Positions 18,263 to 27,665 of a stretch of 64,000 bases of DNA are shown in pieces (the first letter of the stretch is position 1; every line of letters starts with the position of its first letter). The stretch is from Argonema galeatum A003/A1. Its GTDB lineage: Bacteria; Cyanobacteriota; Cyanobacteriia; Cyanobacteriales; Aerosakkonemataceae. The notes below the pieces were generated by a model. That model did no database searches. It was not told the origin of the DNA and was given only the letters and a program-made list of their open reading frames with translations. The position numbers and the translations under genes were made by a program. The stretch is taken from positions 100,370 through 164,369 of the forward strand of contig NZ_JAIQZM010000008.1 of NCBI RefSeq assembly GCF_023333595.1, read 5' to 3'.

Positions 18263-19438
18263 CTAAAACTCAGTATTTTTCAGGATTATGTGGGATTTGG
18301 AGTCAAAAAGAATCTTACCCTGTTGCTGTAACTTACTCAGCAGCCGCGTAATTGTCACCCTGGTGGTGCAGCAGGCACTGGCCAAGTCTTCATGAGTCAG
18401 GCGAATGCTCAGACGAGTTCCTTGGGCTACCGATTCGCCAAATTCGTGTTTCAATAGCAGCAACATCTGGTATAAGCGGTCTTTGACTCGTCTCTGTCCA
18501 GAAATGGCTAAAAGGGATTCCGTCTGCCTTAGCCGCTGGTTTATTTTAGAGAAAATAGCTTGAGCGAGCTTTGGCGAACCTGCTATTTCTGTCAAGGAGA
18601 TGGATACTACGCGAACATCCTTTGATAAGGCTGTAGCTTGATAGGTGTATAAGGAGGTTAAGCTGGAACCAAAAGGCATATCCGGGCCTACCAACCCCAA
18701 CAGTACCTCGTGGCCGTTTTCACTCATAGTAGTTAGTTTAACCAGCCCCTGAGAAACTAGCCAAATAGATTGGGGGTTGAGAGGAATAATTTCTCCCTTA
18801 GTATAAACCTGGAAAGGCCGATCGCAGATGGGATCGCAATCCGTTGTATCTATAATCCTCAAAGTCCGCTTTTGCGTGGAAATATCCCGTATCAGCCAGC
18901 GTAAGGCGATCGCGTAGCCCCTGCGATCGATCGCAGGGGCTACGCGAATAGAAGCATCAAACGACTGACCCCCACGCCCTTGCATTACTACTTCCAATTC
19001 CTGCACCCGGTCTTTGTGGCGCTGGCGATTTAATTCGGAACGAAACGCCCAACGTTCTGACTCCACAACAAATACTATTAACGGTTTGCCGACCAGGTAG
19101 TCTTGCGAGAGGTTGAACAGTGAGGCAGCGGCGCGGTTGGCTTCCCGAATTTTTCCCTGTGCATCGGTCACCACGTAAGCATCTGGTGCGAACTCAAACA
19201 GATCCATGTAGCGCTGGTGTTGTATTTCTATCTGCGATCGCGTACTTAGCAATTCCTCATTTTGCTGATACAGTTCCTCCACAGCTATCTGTAGTGCTTC
19301 CGAGGCAGTACCGAGTTCCTTGAAGGCTACAGGCAGCAGATCTGGGTGCGCCAAAGCTGTTGCATTAGCGCCTTTGTACAACTTATGCAAGCGTCCGTGG
19401 ATTGCTTCTATCTGCTTAGCAAAGGTTTCTACATTCAT
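18263..19438 (-). CDS. PAS-domain Crp/Fnr-type transcriptional regulator
   Basis: This encodes 391 residues. An N-terminal helical region (EAIHGRLHKLYKGANATALAH, later VAVEELYQQNEELLSTRSQI-type coiled coil) leads into a PAS domain at about 75-190 (YMDLFEFAPDAYVVTDAQGK). Next come a degenerate cyclic-nucleotide-binding barrel (about 205-300, VYTKGEIIPLNPQSIWLVSQG) and a Crp winged helix (about 320-391, LTHEDLASACCTTRVTITRLL). Fusion of a PAS sensor to a Crp effector is uncommon but seen in cyanobacteria. A perfect 36-bp palindrome inside the gene encodes the VAPAIDRRGYAIAL stretch. Signal and targets are unknown. Confidence 0.82.
   Translation of the reverse strand: MNVETFAKQIEAIHGRLHKLYKGANATALAHPDLLPVAFKELGTASEALQIAVEELYQQNEELLSTRSQIEIQHQRYMDLFEFAPDAYVVTDAQGKIREANRAAASLFNLSQDYLVGKPLIVFVVESERWAFRSELNRQRHKDRVQELEVVMQGRGGQSFDASIRVAPAIDRRGYAIALRWLIRDISTQKRTLRIIDTTDCDPICDRPFQVYTKGEIIPLNPQSIWLVSQGLVKLTTMSENGHEVLLGLVGPDMPFGSSLTSLYTYQATALSKDVRVVSISLTEIAGSPKLAQAIFSKINQRLRQTESLLAISGQRRVKDRLYQMLLLLKHEFGESVAQGTRLSIRLTHEDLASACCTTRVTITRLLSKLQQQGKILFDSKSHIILKNTEF
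18911..18946. repeat. Perfect 36-bp palindrome within the PAS-Crp gene
   Basis: The half-site CGCGTAGCCCCTGCGATC is followed immediately by its exact reverse complement, with the HIP1-like CGATCG at the centre. It is read in frame. Such palindromes are typical small dispersed repeats of cyanobacteria and would form a strong cruciform or RNA hairpin. Confidence 0.9.
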
Positions 19439-20013
19439 CTCAAATATTTCACACTAAATCAGATTTAACAAAAACTACAGATATTTCTTATAATTTTACT
19501 CTAACTTATGAAAGATTTTTCGGTAATTTTTTCTACCCCATTTGAATCATATAGCAGATTTCTATTTACTACCAATTAAATTAAAATATAATTTCACAAG
19601 GTTTTGCTTAATGGTTTTTTTGTATTGGTGCTGGCAGAGCAATTATTTACAAATCGTTCTTTAGATGGATGAATATCCAATCAAGATAATTTTATCATTA
19701 AAACCTTTGTTGCCAAAACCGGCTTAGCGCTTACGCAACACTTCTCAAAGAAACCGGGTTTCTGCTAGGATTGGGGTTGGTTTGCTGCGCTATTATATGC
19801 TTATCAATTCCAGACGGTGCTTTTTTTAACAGGGCTGACAAGCCGAAACAGGCAAACTTCTGGAAAGGTGAAAGTATGTGAACATTCAGCGCTTCCCTGC
19901 CTCTGCTCCTCTTTTGGGGTGGGTTCTTTCTACAGGCAGAAGATTAAGCAAACTTAGCAGGTTTAGCTTGTAGGAGCATAGTAAAAAAAGCTGGCCACAC
20001 AAGGAGAAATATC
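19439..20013. other. Intergenic region upstream of KGG protein
   Basis: This 575-bp AT-rich gap contains one AGAAACCGGGTTTCT hairpin at 19749-19763, the core motif of the family A mini-elements, and otherwise nothing I can identify. Confidence 0.5.
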
Positions 20014-20277
20014 ATGGCAGAGAAAAGCAAGCGTGGATTTGCTTCTATGGACAAAGAGAAGCAACGGGAAATCGCTAGCAAGGGAGGACAAGCGGCACAC
20101 CAAAAGGGAACCGCCCACGAGTTCACGCCTGAAGAGGCTAGAGAAGCTGGTCGCAAGGGCGGTCAAACGGTGAGCAAAGATCGCGAACATATGGCTGAAA
20201 TTGGTCGTGAAGGTGGTAAGCACAGCCACAAAAACGATCGAACCGATTCGAGTGACCTGGCGTCGAATCCAGAGTAG
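20014..20277 (+). CDS. KGG-repeat stress-induced protein (YciG-like)
   Basis: This encodes 87 residues with three KGG-type repeats: FASMDKEKQREIASKGGQAA, FTPEEAREAGRKGGQT and EHMAEIGREGGKHS. The family (stress-induced bacterial acidophilic repeat, YciG/GsiB-like) encodes hydrophilic proteins induced by starvation, desiccation or general stress. It is very hydrophilic with no Cys and is probably disordered alone. The start has a strong AAGGAG 9 nt upstream. It stands alone between two regulators. Confidence 0.88.
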   Translation: MAEKSKRGFASMDKEKQREIASKGGQAAHQKGTAHEFTPEEAREAGRKGGQTVSKDREHMAEIGREGGKHSHKNDRTDSSDLASNPE

Positions 20278-20471
20278 CAGGGGAGCAGGGGAGAGAAATT
20301 TCTTGCAGGAATCGGCTCTTCCGTATTTACTATGCTATTTAAGTAGGGGAGCAGAAGAGCAGAGGAGCAGAGGAGCAGAGGCATAAGAATGTTATTTTTT
20401 GAACAAAAGCATAACAACTCCGAAAGAGCCCGCTAACTTTTTCCCATGCCCGATCCCTCATGCCCGATGCC

Positions 20472-22406
20472 TTATGCTCCATGAATCGGAATTTCGATCG
20501 TAAATTCTGTGCCTTGCCCCGGAGTGGAAGTACATTCTAATTTCCCACCGTGTTTTTCTTCAACAATCTGACAACTGATAGACAAACCAAGACCAGTGCC
20601 TTTGCCAGCGGGTTTCGTTGTAAAGAAGGGTTCAAACATATTTCTGTGGGTTTCCTCAGTCATCCCAGGCCCGTTGTCGGCAATATGTATTCTTACGAAA
20701 TCATCTACAACTTCTGTGCTAATCCAAATTGTAGGAATTGGGAATTGGTTATTTTTCCCTGTACCCATTTCCAGGGCATCAATTGCATTGCTAAGTAGAT
20801 TCATAAATACTTGGTTGACTTGTCCCAAATAGCAGTTTACCGGAGGCACTTTGCCGTACTCTTTAATTATCTGAATTTCGGGATATCCTGCCGTCCCTTT
20901 GATGCGATGGTGCAAGATTAGGAGAGTGCTATCAATTCCCTGATGAATGTCAACTGGCTTCATTTGCTTTTCATCCATACGGGAGAAGTTTCGCAGTGAC
21001 AAAATAATTTCGCGAATGCGTTCCGATCCTTGGTGCATTGCAGACATGATTTTGGGCAAATCTTCTCTCAGGAACTCTAGATCGATCGCTTCCGCCTTAT
21101 CTTCAATTTCCTCATGGGGTTCGGGATAGTGCTTAGCATAAAGCTTGACGAGATTCAGTAAATCTTCTATATATTGATTGGCGTGAGGAAGGTTGCTGTA
21201 AATACAGGTGACGGGATTGTTAATTTCGTGAGCAACTCCAGCAACCAACTGCCCCAAACTGGACATTTTTTCGGTCTGAATTAGTTGAGTTTGAGTTTTT
21301 TGGAGTGCGTGTAAAGTTTGTTCGAGTTCAGCCGCTTGTTTTCGCGATCGCATTTCCGATTCTCGCAAAGCTTCTTCTGCGAGTTTGCACTGGGTGATAT
21401 CTTCCGCAGTACCTTCGTAATGAACTAAAGTACCGTCTGCGTCTCGGACGGCGCGGGCATTTTCGGAAATCCAGATAATGCTGCCGTCTTTGCGATAAAT
21501 CTGAGACTCAAATTTGGATACGGATTCGTATTCTTCGATGGTAGCAATGAACTGAGCCCGCCGGTTGGGGTCAACGTAAAGTTGCCGTCCGATGTCAGTG
21601 AAACTCTGTATCAGTTCCTGCGGCGAGTCATAGCCATAGAGATGTGCGAGCGATGTGTTAACGCTGAGGTAGCGCCCGTCTGGAGTTGATTGGAAGATGC
21701 CATCCACGGCATTTTCAAAAATACTGCGATATTTGGCTTCAGCTTGCCGGAGTGCCTCAGCTACCGAGTCATGAATTTCCGATTGAGCTAAGAGTAGCTG
21801 ATGGATGTCCAACATTTTGGAAATTCCTTGCTCGTCTTGCACGATAATCGGTTCGTAGAGCAAATCTGGCGATCGCTGCAAAGACTGCCTAGCTGCGGCC
21901 ACAATGGAAGTATCGCTCGGAAACATTAAAATTTCAGCCTGAACAAAGCGATACAGCGCCAAAACAGGTCGTTTTGAAAATAAATCCCAGCCGAAAGGAC
22001 GGCTCATTTGCTCAAAAAAACGCCGTCGCGAAATCATCCCAGCAAACTTACCGCGATCGGTGATGATGATGCCAGGAAGCAAAGAGTTGGCTTTCAAAAG
22101 CTTGGCTGCTTCCTGTGCGGGACTGTTACATTCAATGCTTTGCGAGTAAAAAGTTAATTCTTGCAGTGTAGAATCCAAACTGCGTCTCGGTTTGCTACCT
22201 TCCTGCTTGCCAGACGCCTGACAAATAGACATTATAGTTTCACGCGGTACTTCGTCTATCCGCACTTGCTGAGGAATTGTTTTTTCTGATTTTCGGTAGG
22301 TAGGTGCCAGATTTATCGTGCGCGCATTCAGGTTCTCCTGCACTTTTTCTGGTCGCTCTATCCAGTTTTCAGCGTTTATTAAACCGCTTTCATGCAGTAG
22401 TTCCAT
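20472..22406 (-). CDS. CBS-like/PAS sensor histidine kinase
   Basis: This 644-residue kinase is paralogous in its C-terminal half to 15870-17816. The N-terminal ~110 residues are variable; residues about 85-215 look like a diverged pair of CBS-type segments ([42 protein letters not shown]). A PAS/PAC domain follows at about 225-345 ([21 protein letters not shown]), then a coiled coil and the H-box [15 protein letters not shown]. The ATPase has [18 protein letters not shown] and [15 protein letters not shown]. No membrane segment is present, so it senses a cytoplasmic signal. No receiver gene is adjacent. Confidence 0.87.
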   Translation of the reverse strand: MELLHESGLINAENWIERPEKVQENLNARTINLAPTYRKSEKTIPQQVRIDEVPRETIMSICQASGKQEGSKPRRSLDSTLQELTFYSQSIECNSPAQEAAKLLKANSLLPGIIITDRGKFAGMISRRRFFEQMSRPFGWDLFSKRPVLALYRFVQAEILMFPSDTSIVAAARQSLQRSPDLLYEPIIVQDEQGISKMLDIHQLLLAQSEIHDSVAEALRQAEAKYRSIFENAVDGIFQSTPDGRYLSVNTSLAHLYGYDSPQELIQSFTDIGRQLYVDPNRRAQFIATIEEYESVSKFESQIYRKDGSIIWISENARAVRDADGTLVHYEGTAEDITQCKLAEEALRESEMRSRKQAAELEQTLHALQKTQTQLIQTEKMSSLGQLVAGVAHEINNPVTCIYSNLPHANQYIEDLLNLVKLYAKHYPEPHEEIEDKAEAIDLEFLREDLPKIMSAMHQGSERIREIILSLRNFSRMDEKQMKPVDIHQGIDSTLLILHHRIKGTAGYPEIQIIKEYGKVPPVNCYLGQVNQVFMNLLSNAIDALEMGTGKNNQFPIPTIWISTEVVDDFVRIHIADNGPGMTEETHRNMFEPFFTTKPAGKGTGLGLSISCQIVEEKHGGKLECTSTPGQGTEFTIEIPIHGA

Positions 22407-22637
22407 AGCACATCCGAGAAATTACTGATTTATTACATCTAGTATGAGATTTTTTCAAGAGCCTTTGAGTGACGGTAATCTCTAGTATCTTGTGATGTAG
22501 TTCGTTACCAAATTGTGATCTAAGTCAGTGTTTACCGCGATCCTACGTGGCTGATGGCGCGATGTAGATCGCAAAACGAGGCAAAAGGCAAAAAAAAGAA
22601 AAGAATATATGTTCTTTTTTTTACTTTTGACTTTTCT

Positions 22638-23987
22638 TCAGGCAAGTAGCCGAGTCAGCCACAGCACCAAGCTCAGGAGTGTTATAAAAAGAACGGGTAG
22701 GGTAAGAATAAAGCTGATGCGAAGATACTGGCTCCAGCGGATACGTATACCCTTGCGATCGAGAACGTGCAGCCACAACAGGGTAGAGAGGCTACCAGTG
22801 GGCGTTATCTTGGCCCCAATATCGCAGCCGATCGCATTGGCGTACACCATTGCTTGTTGAATATGAGGGTGAATACCGGCGGCATCTTCAATTGCGATCG
22901 CATTAATCAGCACTGTAGGCAAATTGTTCATCACGGCAGATAGTAAAGTTGCCAGAAACCCCATGCCTAGAGCAGCTACAGAGAATCCTCTTTGCGACAA
23001 TTGCTCTAAACTGTGACTGAGAATAGCAGTTAAACCCGCATTCCGCAGTCCGGTGACAACCAGATACATCCCCAAACTGAACACAACCACCTGCCAAGGC
23101 GCTGACCGCAGAATCTGGCCGATGGGAATCACCGCTTTGGTTTGGGGGTGAAACCAGCGTCCCGCTAAAGCCAGCAGTCCCAAAGCACCCAAACCAGCAA
23201 TTAAGGAAACTGGCACTCCCAGAGGTTCGGCGAGGAAGTAACCGCACAAAAGCAACCCTAAAACGATAAAGCTGCAACGAAAGACGAGGTGATCGCGAAT
23301 GACGCTTCCCGGTAATGCCAAATCGTTAATAGAATAGCTAACTGGGATAGAGCGATGAAAGTAAAACCAAAGAACTCCCAAACTGGCAGCAACGGCAACA
23401 AAATTCACCGGCACCATCACCAAAGCATACTCCCCAAAAGAAATATGGAAATAGTCAGCGCTGATAATATTAACTAAATTGCTCACCGTCAGCGGCAGAC
23501 TCGTCGTGTCCGCGATAAAGCCTGTCGCCATTACAAATGCGAGGGTAGTTTGGGAACCAAAGCCCAACACCAGCAGCATTTCTATGACAATTGGGTTGAG
23601 AATGAGGGCGGTGCCATCGTTGGTAAACAAAGCTGTCACAACCGCTCCCAGTAATATTACTAAAGGGAAGAGTAATTTACCTCTACCTCTGCCCCACCGG
23701 GCGACATGAAGCGCCAACCAACGGAAAAAACCGGCTTCATCCAAAATGAGGGAAATGATAATTAGAGCCACTAGGGTGAAGGTGGCATTCCAAACAATTT
23801 GCCAAACTTCTGGAATATCTTTTAAAGTAACGACGCCGGTAGCAAGAGCCAAGAGGGCTCCTCCCAAAGCGCTGAAGCCGATACCCAATCCTCGCGGTTG
23901 CCAGATGACGAGGGTGAGGGTGAGCAGGAAAATTGCGATCGCGATCGGTGCAGCACTAATATCTGCCGGTATTGTGAGCAAAACCAT
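22638..23987 (-). CDS. arsB: ArsB/ion-transporter superfamily permease (arsenite efflux-like)
   Basis: This 449-residue membrane protein has about 11-12 hydrophobic segments. The fold and motifs fit the ArsB branch of the ion transporter superfamily: [38 protein letters not shown] and the second-half mirror [13 protein letters not shown] with [21 protein letters not shown]. ArsB exports arsenite or antimonite using the proton-motive force. No arsR, arsC or arsA is in the window, so arsenite specificity rests only on family resemblance. Confidence 0.82.
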   Translation of the reverse strand: MVLLTIPADISAAPIAIAIFLLTLTLVIWQPRGLGIGFSALGGALLALATGVVTLKDIPEVWQIVWNATFTLVALIIISLILDEAGFFRWLALHVARWGRGRGKLLFPLVILLGAVVTALFTNDGTALILNPIVIEMLLVLGFGSQTTLAFVMATGFIADTTSLPLTVSNLVNIISADYFHISFGEYALVMVPVNFVAVAASLGVLWFYFHRSIPVSYSINDLALPGSVIRDHLVFRCSFIVLGLLLCGYFLAEPLGVPVSLIAGLGALGLLALAGRWFHPQTKAVIPIGQILRSAPWQVVVFSLGMYLVVTGLRNAGLTAILSHSLEQLSQRGFSVAALGMGFLATLLSAVMNNLPTVLINAIAIEDAAGIHPHIQQAMVYANAIGCDIGAKITPTGSLSTLLWLHVLDRKGIRIRWSQYLRISFILTLPVLFITLLSLVLWLTRLLA

Positions 23988-24016
23988 CTTTTTGTCGGGT
24001 TTATGACTTTAATCGC

Positions 24017-24733
24017 CTACAATTGTTCTGGATCGATCCCTTTTTCTCGCAACAGTGCTATTAAAGCTTGATATCGCTGTCTTTCTGCTTCCAGTTGTGC
24101 GATCGCATCCTCAGCGCGTTGTCGTTCTTCCTCAGCGCGTTGGCGTTCCTGTTCCCTCAACCCATCGAGTTCAACAGAGGTAAGAAATCGCTGTCCATCG
24201 GGACGAAAAATTTCGAGAGTATCAGATGTCAGTTCAAATCTTATCCCCAATCTCGGACTGATCCAACCATTCATCTCCTCAATCTCTTCTAATCTATCCC
24301 CAGATCTTATCAATCCGGTTAATTCCACTTCATCTGGATCGTAGATATAATATTCCTCAACTCCATATTGTTGATAAACGAGGAGTTTTTTGGTCATCTC
24401 TTTGAGTCGATTTCCCGGCGATAAAATTTCAAACACCACCTGGGGAGGGATGTTATTTTCCTCCCATTGTTTGTAGGAACCTCTGTCTCCTTTTGGCCTA
24501 CCAAAAACAACCATTGCATCAGGTGCTATGCGGGTTTTGTTGTCGCCTTCAACTGGATACCAGAGCAAGTCGCCTGCAACAAATACCTCTGGATTATTGG
24601 CAAATAAGATTTCTAGGTTTTCTTTGATAGTGACAATCCAGCGGAATTGTTTGGTGTTGTCTGACATTGGTTGACCGTCGCTGTCGGAGTAGATGACTGT
24701 TGGTTTGGTTTCAGTTGGTAGTTGTTGTACCAT
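24017..24733 (-). CDS. Uma2 family endonuclease-fold protein with C-terminal coiled coil
   Basis: This 238-residue Uma2/DUF820 protein has the core marks APDAMVVFGRPKGDRGSY, PPQVVFEILSPGNRLKEM and QQYGVEEYYIYDPD. The C-terminal ~45 residues are a charged coiled coil containing RQRAEEERQRAEDAI. It is divergent from hicA across 44 bp. A near-identical copy with one extra heptad lies at 29744-30481. Confidence 0.9.
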   Translation of the reverse strand: MVQQLPTETKPTVIYSDSDGQPMSDNTKQFRWIVTIKENLEILFANNPEVFVAGDLLWYPVEGDNKTRIAPDAMVVFGRPKGDRGSYKQWEENNIPPQVVFEILSPGNRLKEMTKKLLVYQQYGVEEYYIYDPDEVELTGLIRSGDRLEEIEEMNGWISPRLGIRFELTSDTLEIFRPDGQRFLTSVELDGLREQERQRAEEERQRAEDAIAQLEAERQRYQALIALLREKGIDPEQL

Positions 24734-24777
24734 ACTGCTTTTCCTCTAATTGGGTATTTCGATATTATAATAATATT

Positions 24778-25014
24778 ATGAGCAAAAAAGAAAAGCTATG
24801 GCAAAAAGCTAAAAATAGCCCAGAAAATCTGACTTTTGATGAAGTTGAAACTCTCCTAAGTCAAAATGGGTGGAAGTTTAGCCGCCAAAAAGGTAGCGAT
24901 CGGTTATGGTATTCACCGAAAGGTCAACCTTTACCGATTCAACCGCGCAAAGATGGAAAAGCAAAAGTCTATCAAATTCAGCAATTTTTTGAATATCAAG
25001 AGGTAGAAGAATAA
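24778..25014 (+). CDS. hicA: HicA-type toxin (mRNA interferase)
   Basis: This 78-residue protein of the HicA double-stranded-RNA-binding-like fold is a ribosome-independent mRNA interferase in known systems. The pattern FDEVETLLSQNGWKFSRQKGS is the HicA core, though the catalytic His of the usual GSH motif is not evident here (GSDRLWY), so activity is uncertain. I chose ATG 24778 rather than an upstream in-frame start inside the divergent Uma2 gene. Its stop codon overlaps the hicB start by one base (TAATG). Confidence 0.82.
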   Translation: MSKKEKLWQKAKNSPENLTFDEVETLLSQNGWKFSRQKGSDRLWYSPKGQPLPIQPRKDGKAKVYQIQQFFEYQEVEE

Positions 25015-25247
25015 TGGATTTTAATAACTATAACTTTGATGGTTTTACGATTAATTTATATGTTGATGAACAAGGAGATTGGCTTGCTCATTTGCAAGAA
25101 ATTCCTAATATTTCCGCTTTCGGTGATACTCCTCAACAAGCTTTGGAGGAATTGAAAGAAGCTTGGGAATTGGTGAAAGAAGATTATCAAGAAAAGGGGA
25201 AAGAAATTCCTGTTGCACCTGCGCGTAAAAAAATCTATTCGGCTTGA
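25014..25247 (+). CDS. hicB: HicB-type antitoxin
   Basis: This 77-residue protein has a HicB partial RNase H fold: INLYVDEQGDWLAHLQEIPNI, FGDTPQQALEELKEAWELV and a short basic tail. It neutralises HicA. No DNA-binding domain is added, so autoregulation, if any, is by another route. The gene is followed by a hairpin at about 25260-25290. A truncated copy of its 3' end is found at 29581-29690. Confidence 0.87.
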   Translation: MDFNNYNFDGFTINLYVDEQGDWLAHLQEIPNISAFGDTPQQALEELKEAWELVKEDYQEKGKEIPVAPARKKIYSA

Positions 25248-25259
25248 TAATTGAGCTAT

Positions 25260-25290
25260 AAACCCGGTTTCTAAAAGAAACCGGGTTTAT
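25260..25290 (+). terminator. Rho-independent-type terminator of hicAB
   Basis: The arms AAACCCGGTTTCT and AGAAACCGGGTTT form a 13-bp stem with a tiny loop, followed by atttcggtttt. The hairpin is made of the same AGAAACCGGGTTT motif as the family A mini-elements. It lies between convergent hicB and the RelE-type gene and may serve both. Confidence 0.65.
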
Positions 25291-25310
25291 TTCGGTTTTC
25301 TAACTTCAGT

Positions 25311-25592
25311 CTAATAAACTTCATCGTGGTCGCCAATTTTTATTAATAAAATTGCATCTTCATTATCAGAATTTTTGACAAATTTAAACAAAATACGATA
25401 ACTATAGTCAATGGAACAAGACCATACATTAGATAAATCCCCTTGAAGTTTATGAGTACGCAAACTAGGGTGAAATGGATCTTCCGCTAGTCTTCGTAAA
25501 ATTTCCTCTATTAGGGGTCGTAGTTGTTGATTTCGACGAACTAAACTCTTAAAATTGCGGATTGATTTAGGAGTCCAAGTTATTTTTTTCAC
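25311..25592 (-). CDS. RelE/YafQ-type toxin
   Basis: This 93-residue protein of the RelE/ParE superfamily has the N-terminal basic helix TPKSIRNFKSLVRRNQQLRPLI, then LRTHKLQGDLSNVWSCSIDYSYRILF and a C-terminal IGDHDEVY. The HKLQG and YRILF segments and the C-terminal GDHDEVY are the usual YafQ/RelE signature, with the GDH His likely catalytic. Such proteins cleave mRNA on the ribosome. Its start overlaps the stop of the upstream antitoxin by 4 bp. Confidence 0.87.
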   Translation of the reverse strand: MKKITWTPKSIRNFKSLVRRNQQLRPLIEEILRRLAEDPFHPSLRTHKLQGDLSNVWSCSIDYSYRILFKFVKNSDNEDAILLIKIGDHDEVY

Positions 25593-25816
25593 TTATCTAA
25601 CTCCGCCAAGAAATCATCCACAGTCCCAAATTTTACCTTTCCTTCAGCATACTCAGATTCAACTTCGGCAATATCTTGCAATAGTTGTCTTCTTTTCTGT
25701 TCTTTGATGCGTTTCTGGATAATATCTATCAGGATCTCTTGGTCTTCCAAGGATAAAGCTTCTATAAAGTCAATTGCTTGCTGAAAAGTTGATGTTTTTA
25801 CAGTTGGTTCGATCAT
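25589..25816 (-). CDS. Antitoxin of the RelE-type pair
   Basis: This 75-residue protein precedes and overlaps the toxin gene by 4 bp. The helix FQQAIDFIEALSLEDQEILIDIIQKRI and the C-terminal GTVDDFLAELDK are typical of cyanobacterial antitoxins partnered with RelE/YafQ toxins. The acidic C-terminal half would wrap the toxin. It is first in the operon, consistent with antitoxin excess. Confidence 0.8.
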   Translation of the reverse strand: MIEPTVKTSTFQQAIDFIEALSLEDQEILIDIIQKRIKEQKRRQLLQDIAEVESEYAEGKVKFGTVDDFLAELDK

Positions 25817-25955
25817 GGTTTATATATGAAGTTAATATAATATTAACTTCAATTTTAGATCGAGTTTCAGAAGATGTCAAGTAAAATTTGTATTTTCTTG
25901 ATATAGAAACGATCGCACTTTTTAATCTACTAACTCAAGTCGCTAGTTACATTCA

Positions 25956-26021
25956 GTAGGGTCCGTCAGAGCGATAAAATTAGCGATCGTCTCCAAAATT
26001 CTGGGATCTGACGCACCCTAC
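25956..26021. repeat. 66-bp palindromic repeat (gtagggtccgtcaga / tctgacgcaccctac)
   Basis: The arms 25956-25970 and 26007-26021 are inverted copies with one mismatch around a 36-bp centre that contains gcgatcgt. The gtagggtgcgtcag type of palindrome is a common dispersed element in cyanobacteria. It lies between the RelE pair and the exported-protein cluster. Confidence 0.7.
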
Positions 26022-26251
26022 AGCTACTGTTATCCAAAAACTAATACCACAACTTGCGTTTTTTGTCAAGGATAGAATGAAATATGAAGGCCAGATGAAG
26101 GCTTTATAAAGATTCAGCAACATATAACTTTTTTTTATATATACTTTATAAAGTGTTATTGTGAACTTATACAAGAGTTACTGCCTTGCAGCAGTAAAAG
26201 CATCTATCCAAAGCCGGAAAATATTCATTGCGAGAAAGCTAGGAGCTTAAA

Positions 26252-26629
26252 GTGAGAAACCCAAGAATCTGGATCGTAGGTCTTTTCAGCATCGCCGCAT
26301 TAGGATCTGCTTACCTGCCGGTCAAAGCACAGCAAGCCGCACAGTCAGGTTGCCCAACCCCAAACGACGCTGCAACCATTCAAAAGCAAAGAACCAACAT
26401 AGTACTTACGGGGGACAGCAACGGTGTTGACGTGGGTAACACCCAGACCAATGTTAACCAAGCGTCGAAACCCTGCGGTAGCAATGGTGTCGTCCAAAGA
26501 CAGCGCAATAATGTCGATATTGAAGGTAAAGGTAATCAAGTTCGCTCAAACCAACGACAAACGAATGTTGACCAAAGCGATACGAACGCCGCTCCCGCTG
26601 GTCGTCGCCGAGTGAATTTGGGTAACTGA
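26252..26629 (+). CDS. Small exported protein with two 28-residue repeats (cluster gene 1)
   Basis: This encodes 125 residues from GTG 26252, supported by AGGAG 8 nt upstream. Residues 1-26 are a signal peptide ending VKAQ. The mature part has two tandem ~28-residue units: IQKQRTNIVLTGDSNGVDVG... and VQRQRNNVDIEGKGNQVRSN..., each closing with QTNVNQ or QTNVDQ. The Gly-x-x-Asn and terminal Gln spacing recalls curlin-type repeats, but this is only a resemblance. There are two Cys in the mature protein, possibly one disulfide. I recognise no family. It is first of five same-strand exported proteins. Confidence 0.75.
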   Translation: MRNPRIWIVGLFSIAALGSAYLPVKAQQAAQSGCPTPNDAATIQKQRTNIVLTGDSNGVDVGNTQTNVNQASKPCGSNGVVQRQRNNVDIEGKGNQVRSNQRQTNVDQSDTNAAPAGRRRVNLGN

Positions 26630-26820
26630 TCCGTCATCAGTCATCAGTCAGGAGCTTTTCTGGTATATACCTTGCCTTTGGTAGGCGAATAAAACTGATG
26701 ACTAATATTGATGCAAAATTTGAGGGTAACGAAACCCAACCATAGCCCGTTTAATCAAAATTAGAGAGAGAGCATACACCTGCTACTCTCTCTATACCTA
26801 TATAAAGGAGGTTGGTAGTG

Positions 26821-27177
26821 ATGATACGCAAAACGATAATATTGTTTGGTGCGATCGCAGTTTTACTATCATTACCTAACCGGGTAAAAGCGGATGACAT
26901 AGAGGTAGAAGCCGGTAATGTCAGAGCCAGAATATCTGAAGATGGAGACATCGAGCTTGATACGGGTCGAAATAGAACTACCATTAGATCCAATAGCTCG
27001 TCGATTCAAATAAATACAGATCGAAACTGGGATGACGTGCGCGATCGCTCCACTCAAAATATTTCTGACGAAACCTACTGTAGCCGATCGACCCAAATCC
27101 AAAGCACTCAAATAGATATCGCCGAGGATAACGTTGTCCGAAATAGCAGTTCTGTATTTACAAGTAACTGCTGGTAG
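26821..27177 (+). CDS. Small exported protein (cluster gene 2)
   Basis: This encodes 118 residues from ATG 26821, which has AAAGGAGG about 10 nt upstream; in-frame TTG and GTG just before it are less suitable. The signal peptide ends at about residue 24 (NRVKA-DD). The mature part is acidic and beta-rich (IEVEAGNVRARISEDGDIEL, IQINTDRNWDDV) with two Cys near the end (ETYCSRS, SNCW). The DTGRNRTTIRSNSSSIQINTD stretch resembles the start of cluster gene 4. Family not recognised. Confidence 0.72.
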   Translation: MIRKTIILFGAIAVLLSLPNRVKADDIEVEAGNVRARISEDGDIELDTGRNRTTIRSNSSSIQINTDRNWDDVRDRSTQNISDETYCSRSTQIQSTQIDIAEDNVVRNSSSVFTSNCW

Positions 27178-27209
27178 ATTGTTCCACTTCAAAAACTAGG
27201 AATTAAGTC

Positions 27210-27617
27210 ATGAAATTTGCCTCATTATTTTCCATCGGCTTACTATCTTTTTCCGCGTGTCTAATCGCACCTTCCACAACTCGGATGGCTTCTGCACAAT
27301 GCGTGATGACCGACGTAGGACAGCAAGCTACCATAAGCGGTTCCCGTCGCCCGACCGATCGCACCAATAACGTAAATATGCAAAGTCAAGGCCCTTGTAC
27401 TGGAAACTCTATCACCACCACCGGCGAACAACTTCAACAAGGCGGTACAGCTCCAGCAGTCCAAAGACGAGAAGTAAACCAAGTAATACAAGGTGGAAGC
27501 GATGGCGGAACTGGAGTCACCACACCCACCGTGCGAGTGAGAGTTAACCCAAAAGCAGATGTATTTAATCCAGCCGATGACCCAAATAATCCAGTGAATC
27601 GGATACAGGGGCAATAA
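27210..27617 (+). CDS. Small exported protein (cluster gene 3)
   Basis: This encodes 135 residues. The signal peptide runs to about residue 29 (RMASA-QC). The mature chain is Gln/Gly/Thr-rich and likely disordered or beta-forming, with two Cys (QCVMTD, GPCTGN), then QRREVNQVIQGGSDGG and an Asn/Pro-rich tail. The VNQVIQGG wording echoes cluster gene 1. Only 32 bp separate it from gene 2, so they may be cotranscribed. No known domain seen. Confidence 0.72.
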   Translation: MKFASLFSIGLLSFSACLIAPSTTRMASAQCVMTDVGQQATISGSRRPTDRTNNVNMQSQGPCTGNSITTTGEQLQQGGTAPAVQRREVNQVIQGGSDGGTGVTTPTVRVRVNPKADVFNPADDPNNPVNRIQGQ

Positions 27618-27665
27618 AACCCGCGATCGGGAATAGTTCTTCTATTCAATTGGTTTACCAAGCAT

